NCBI GenBank assembly: GCA_017630975.1
Contig: JAGBUF010000204.1
Location: 1 to 7,000 of the forward strand
Direction: 5' to 3'
Source: Paraprevotella sp.
Lineage (GTDB): Bacteria > Bacteroidota > Bacteroidia > Bacteroidales > Bacteroidaceae
Length of the DNA stretch: 7,000 nt
Position numbers and translations under genes: made by a program. Below are positions 5,801 through 7,000 of this stretch, piece after piece. A model generated the notes under the pieces. The model worked only from the letters and a program-made list of their open reading frames with translations. It was not told the origin of the DNA and ran no database searches. The stretch's first letter is position 1. Every line of letters begins with the position of its first letter.

Positions 5801-7000
5801 TAGTTCCTAAAGGTGAGACATATTCTCAAGGGAATACGTACCATGATAAATATCCGCACAATGGAGCACATTTAGAGCCAGGAGCGTGGGCAGGTCCAAA
5901 GAATTGGAATGATACTGAGATTTTCTATATCGGAAACTCTCTTATCAACCAAGGTTTTTGTGAAGATGGATTGATTCCGGTAAATTCACCCAACGCATTC
6001 TGCTTGCCTGCGTATGTGTTTGAACACCATGATGATAAGAAGTACTATATCAAAAATGAGGCTGAAGATCGCGGCTTACATTCTTCATATCTAGTGGAAG
6101 GAAAAAGTAAAAGAATTCAATGGGTAGAAGCCAGTTCAGAGGATGTGGCAAAAAATGACAGTGCTGCATGGTATATTTCATTTAACCCTAAGAATCAGTA
6201 TTATCAATTTAAGAATGTAGCGACAGGTCGTTATTTGAGTTATACAGCAAGCGGAGCGAATGGTGTGAAAGCTGCGGACAAAACGACTCCTACCTTAAAC
6301 GAAAGTTTCCATCTGATGAAAGGACGTTTGGATGTGGTTGTGGGGAGAAGTAACAAGAAGTCAACTCATCGAGGCTATTGGATTATCCATCCGGAAAGTA
6401 AGGAAAATCCTGAATGTTTTGTAGCAAATGCCGCAAAGAAAACGGGAACCGCTACTCTCAATCTATATAATGAAGCTGCTTCTCAACGCTGGATTATTTT
6501 GGATGAAGAAGGTATTCAGGATTTTGAGACAGGTGTTAAAAGTCTTTATGCAGAAGAGTTGAGGCTGTTGATAAAGGATATACGCAAGATGGCTGAAACT
6601 CCTTATGTTGAGGATGTTGATGGAATAGGTGAAGTATTGGAACAGGAACTCGTAGCTATAGAAAGTAAGGCTGTGAGCGTAACAACTGCCGTAGGTATAC
6701 AACAATTGATGGAAGAAGCTCGTGTTGCAGGTTTGAAATTCCTCTCCAATGCAACACCGGTAGATGTGAATGTTCCGTTCGACATTTCATTCCTTGTAAA
6801 AAATGCAAGTATCAATGATAATACAGGTTGGTCTACAACACCGGCATTTAGCAATTCGTGTGCAGAATTCTTTGAGAAAACATTTGACTTCTATCAGAGA
6901 TTGCAGGGAATGCCGGCTGGTACATATAAACTGATGGCGCAAGCGCTTCAACGACCGGGTAATTATACAACGGCATATAATGATTATAAGGCCGGTGTAG
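2800..7000 (+). CDS. Exported multimodular protein with HExxH metallopeptidase core and lectin-like domains, 3'-truncated
   Basis: Probably a secreted or surface zinc protease carrying several glycan-binding modules; substrate unknown, with a host or dietary glycoprotein as the inferred target. The frame stays open from the ATG to the window end (1400 codons, no stop). Approximate order by residue: signal peptide 1-20; beta-trefoil-like 41-172; helices 178-240; jelly-roll-like module 242-408; helices 411-482; second jelly-roll-like module 484-627; helices 628-764; FN3-like 768-864; peptidase core 868-1070 with HEMNH at 940-944; ricin-like trefoil 1077-1236 ending in a QRW motif; helices 1245-1318; third jelly-roll-like module from 1320. 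It has its own promoter and is separated from the fucosidase gene by a terminator. The third zinc ligand is not obvious. I cannot assign a named peptidase family; the module boundaries are read by eye from sequence character. The gene is certain, the protease role likely. Confidence 0.88.
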   Translation, partial: MIKNLLSVLCVVVAIFNLQAQTWEAPAVPGKSLGSLSSTEIVYFYNVKTDAFFLNGMDWNTNACATRLTNGDKAISTPQQCSVKVNNGKVSISLKSFADKYLSCPSLNANDVYVDQTNNYEFSYTETVTGSHVYTLRNVAQGKDLDVTWQYGGHLTLVNGGGNTQWAFIPETAVTNGSYALYKAKKQLYNVYKAVCDAGKESVYNSQLTTAYNAYTAASATEQSLIQAARTLFKAVYADIEGPLNVSFLFDTPDMVGAASISAWTASGQNFNWGEFEQYHAPIELSQTKNVPQGLYDVVLHALYRQDGNDAAPILAATASNVVNVEIPQVGSIDYQVSNANSNDWKAGDLYNQPNGMQSCAQALTHNEAVAVAKNVIVDGTGSLAVSVKVTSSNQWFNWQGVEIIYKGVGVKSLKDELLATITIANEWYGDGHYKGAEDFKQVMDQAQIVYNDEQSTANQLIEANEDLLQAIEIFKKASASIERPLDVSSLINNRSFEKGAVDWNQTNMSAQSNTAFSAKVGNTYMEKWVEKGNHVGDAYISQVINNLQTGIYILKARAQNIQEGNSVLQNNAWIFANNSVTEVNMAGEYTLIFTNIEKNTTIGFKAENATGNWLSCDNFELYYASGEFEDLKKELQNYIDTAEPYVVKKMQKSVLETLQNAIHAAQNELNATDATNYPNVATPLREAVEAAKVSIRAYESLQKAIDEAEVKYGNGEMNAADKFLAAIQKAKAVNDNLESTQDEMAQEIVNLEKAAFEYLLDNGFGTIPTVVTDKRYARGAIAVFGRMSVSGVPSSEIIEQGFCWSVEPNPTVLDNRSSQYLENNGRIYVMNMEPSTLCYIRAYAITKTYAVGYGEQMRVSTLPKGNVTYWYNDGGDAAQNEKNHTALTTATTYWSNYTSINGFHVTCTFSPGTPTADCGYGGNMRIGTNMGQRAGTCMHEMNHGIGGGTLPIWGGWSSSPLRTSINGDWAGDRANEVVRFWENRNELVITAAYDGAHWAVVPKGETYSQGNTYHDKYPHNGAHLEPGAWAGPKNWNDTEIFYIGNSLINQGFCEDGLIPVNSPNAFCLPAYVFEHHDDKKYYIKNEAEDRGLHSSYLVEGKSKRIQWVEASSEDVAKNDSAAWYISFNPKNQYYQFKNVATGRYLSYTASGANGVKAADKTTPTLNESFHLMKGRLDVVVGRSNKKSTHRGYWIIHPESKENPECFVANAAKKTGTATLNLYNEAASQRWIILDEEGIQDFETGVKSLYAEELRLLIKDIRKMAETPYVEDVDGIGEVLEQELVAIESKAVSVTTAVGIQQLMEEARVAGLKFLSNATPVDVNVPFDISFLVKNASINDNTGWSTTPAFSNSCAEFFEKTFDFYQRLQGMPAGTYKLMAQALQRPGNYTTAYNDYKAGV
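2920..3315 (+). other. N-terminal beta-trefoil-like domain
   Basis: Residues about 41-172. The opening IVYFYNVKTDAFFLNG and following DWNTNACATRL resemble the YxYNVxTGxFLxxG...W...A pattern at the start of many Bacteroidales secreted-protein trefoil-like domains. Later LRNVAQGKDLDV and QWAFIPE look like further trefoil repeats ending in a Q-x-W style motif. A glycan-binding role is inferred from the fold type only. Confidence 0.55.
3523..4023 (+). repeat. Jelly-roll-like module, copy 1
   Basis: Residues 242-408. It starts with GPLNVSFLF, contains VPQGLYDVVLHALYRQDG in the middle and ends with WFNWQGVEIIYKG. The same three landmarks recur in copies 2 and 3. The pattern matches the galactose-binding-like beta-sandwich style modules of Bacteroidales surface proteins. 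A helical segment (178-240) precedes it, as with the other copies. Confidence 0.6.
4249..4680 (+). repeat. Jelly-roll-like module, copy 2
   Basis: Residues 484-627. It opens with RPLDVSSLINNRSFEKG followed by a W-N, has LQTGIYILKARAQ in the middle and closes with NWLSCDNFELYYASG. The opening N-x-SFE and the closing DNFxLYY are the clearest signatures of this module type in the window. It is shorter than copy 1 and is followed by the longest helical segment. Confidence 0.65.
4681..5091 (+). other. Long helical, coiled-coil-like spacer
   Basis: Residues about 628-764. The segment is rich in Ala, Glu, Lys and Leu with no Pro-Gly-rich turns apart from a few short breaks, and probably forms two successive helical bundles of the FIVAR type (about 628-698 and 699-764). 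It likely spaces the binding modules from the FN3-like and peptidase domains. Confidence 0.55.
5101..5391 (+). other. FN3-like domain before the peptidase core
   Basis: Residues about 768-864. The sequence has the Bacteroidetes FN3-like pattern: GFCWSVEPNPTVLD, then a central M-x-P-S-T-L-C-Y-I-R-A-Y-A-I-T, then YGEQMRVSTLP at the end. Such domains are common linkers in extracellular proteins of this phylum. Confidence 0.65.
5398..6009 (+). other. Zinc metallopeptidase core, HExxHxxG type
   Basis: Residues about 868-1070. The core CMHEMNHGIGGGTLPIWGG places HEMNH at 940-944 (bases 5617-5631): two zinc-binding His and the catalytic Glu. Gly947 sits where metzincins have their conserved Gly, but position 950 is Thr rather than the third His or Asp. 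Downstream are GDWAGDRANE (968-977), DGAHW (995-999) and YPHNGAHLEPG (1018-1028). From memory, bacterial secreted proteins with an HExxHxxGxGT...W core and a later D-x-x-H-F/W block exist, and H998 would be the matching third-ligand candidate. Catalysis and ligand choice are inference. Confidence 0.68.
6028..6507 (+). other. Ricin-like beta-trefoil after the peptidase core
   Basis: Residues about 1077-1236. It begins with KKYYIKNEAEDRGLHSSY, has FKNVATGRYLSYTASG in the middle and ends with EAASQRWIILDE, whose Q-R-W matches the Q-x-W signature of ricin B-type trefoils. Its position directly behind the peptidase core suggests it holds the enzyme on glycosylated substrates, which is inference. 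Confidence 0.65.
6757..7000 (+). repeat. Jelly-roll-like module, copy 3, cut by the window edge
   Basis: From residue 1320 to the edge. It opens with PVDVNVPFDISFLVKNASIND followed by W and reaches the landmark FYQRLQGMPAGTYKLMAQALQRPG, matching copies 1 and 2. The closing block lies beyond the window. A helical segment (1245-1318) precedes it, repeating the helix plus jelly-roll unit seen earlier in the protein. Confidence 0.6.

Noticed and set aside
1..7000. The two genes as one operon
   Set aside because: A 174-base gap with a strong hairpin terminator and a consensus promoter separates them, so separate transcription is more likely.

Overview
The window looks like a chromosome segment from a gut-type member of the Bacteroidales (Bacteroides/Prevotella relatives). 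Three things point there. The single recognisable promoter has the Bacteroidetes -33 TTTG / -7 TAnnTTTG form. The start codon behind it has an A/T-rich leader without a Shine-Dalgarno sequence. Both proteins are large, modular secreted glycan- or glycoprotein-degrading types common in that order. No exact species can be assigned from the sequence alone.

Layout: two plus-strand genes fill the window, and both run off an edge. Positions 1-2625 are the 3' part of a family GH29 alpha-L-fucosidase gene. Its catalytic domain is followed by a short beta-sandwich, a helical spacer, two tandemly duplicated beta modules of about 155 residues, and a short C-terminal tail. A strong terminator-like hairpin with a T6 tract lies inside the last 80 bases of this coding region, and a second, 12-bp hairpin follows the stop codon. 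Positions 2626-2799 are intergenic and hold that terminator and the promoter of the next gene.

Positions 2800-7000 are the first 1400 codons of a giant exported protein. In order it has a signal peptide, a beta-trefoil-like domain, a helical segment, a jelly-roll-like module, a helical segment, a second jelly-roll-like module, a long helical segment, an FN3-like domain, an HExxH metallopeptidase core, a ricin-like beta-trefoil, another helical segment and the start of a third jelly-roll-like module. It is still open at the window edge.

Working together (inference): the fucosidase would trim terminal fucose from glycans, while the second protein combines probable glycan-binding modules with a probable zinc protease. 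That pairing suggests attack on fucosylated glycoproteins such as mucins. The two genes are separated by a terminator and a new promoter, so they appear to be separate transcription units. No SusC/SusD pair, regulator, RNA gene, mobile element or CRISPR array is visible. The most interesting item is the metallopeptidase: it has a metzincin-like HExxHxxG core, but Thr stands where the third zinc-binding His or Asp would be, and I cannot place it in a named peptidase family.
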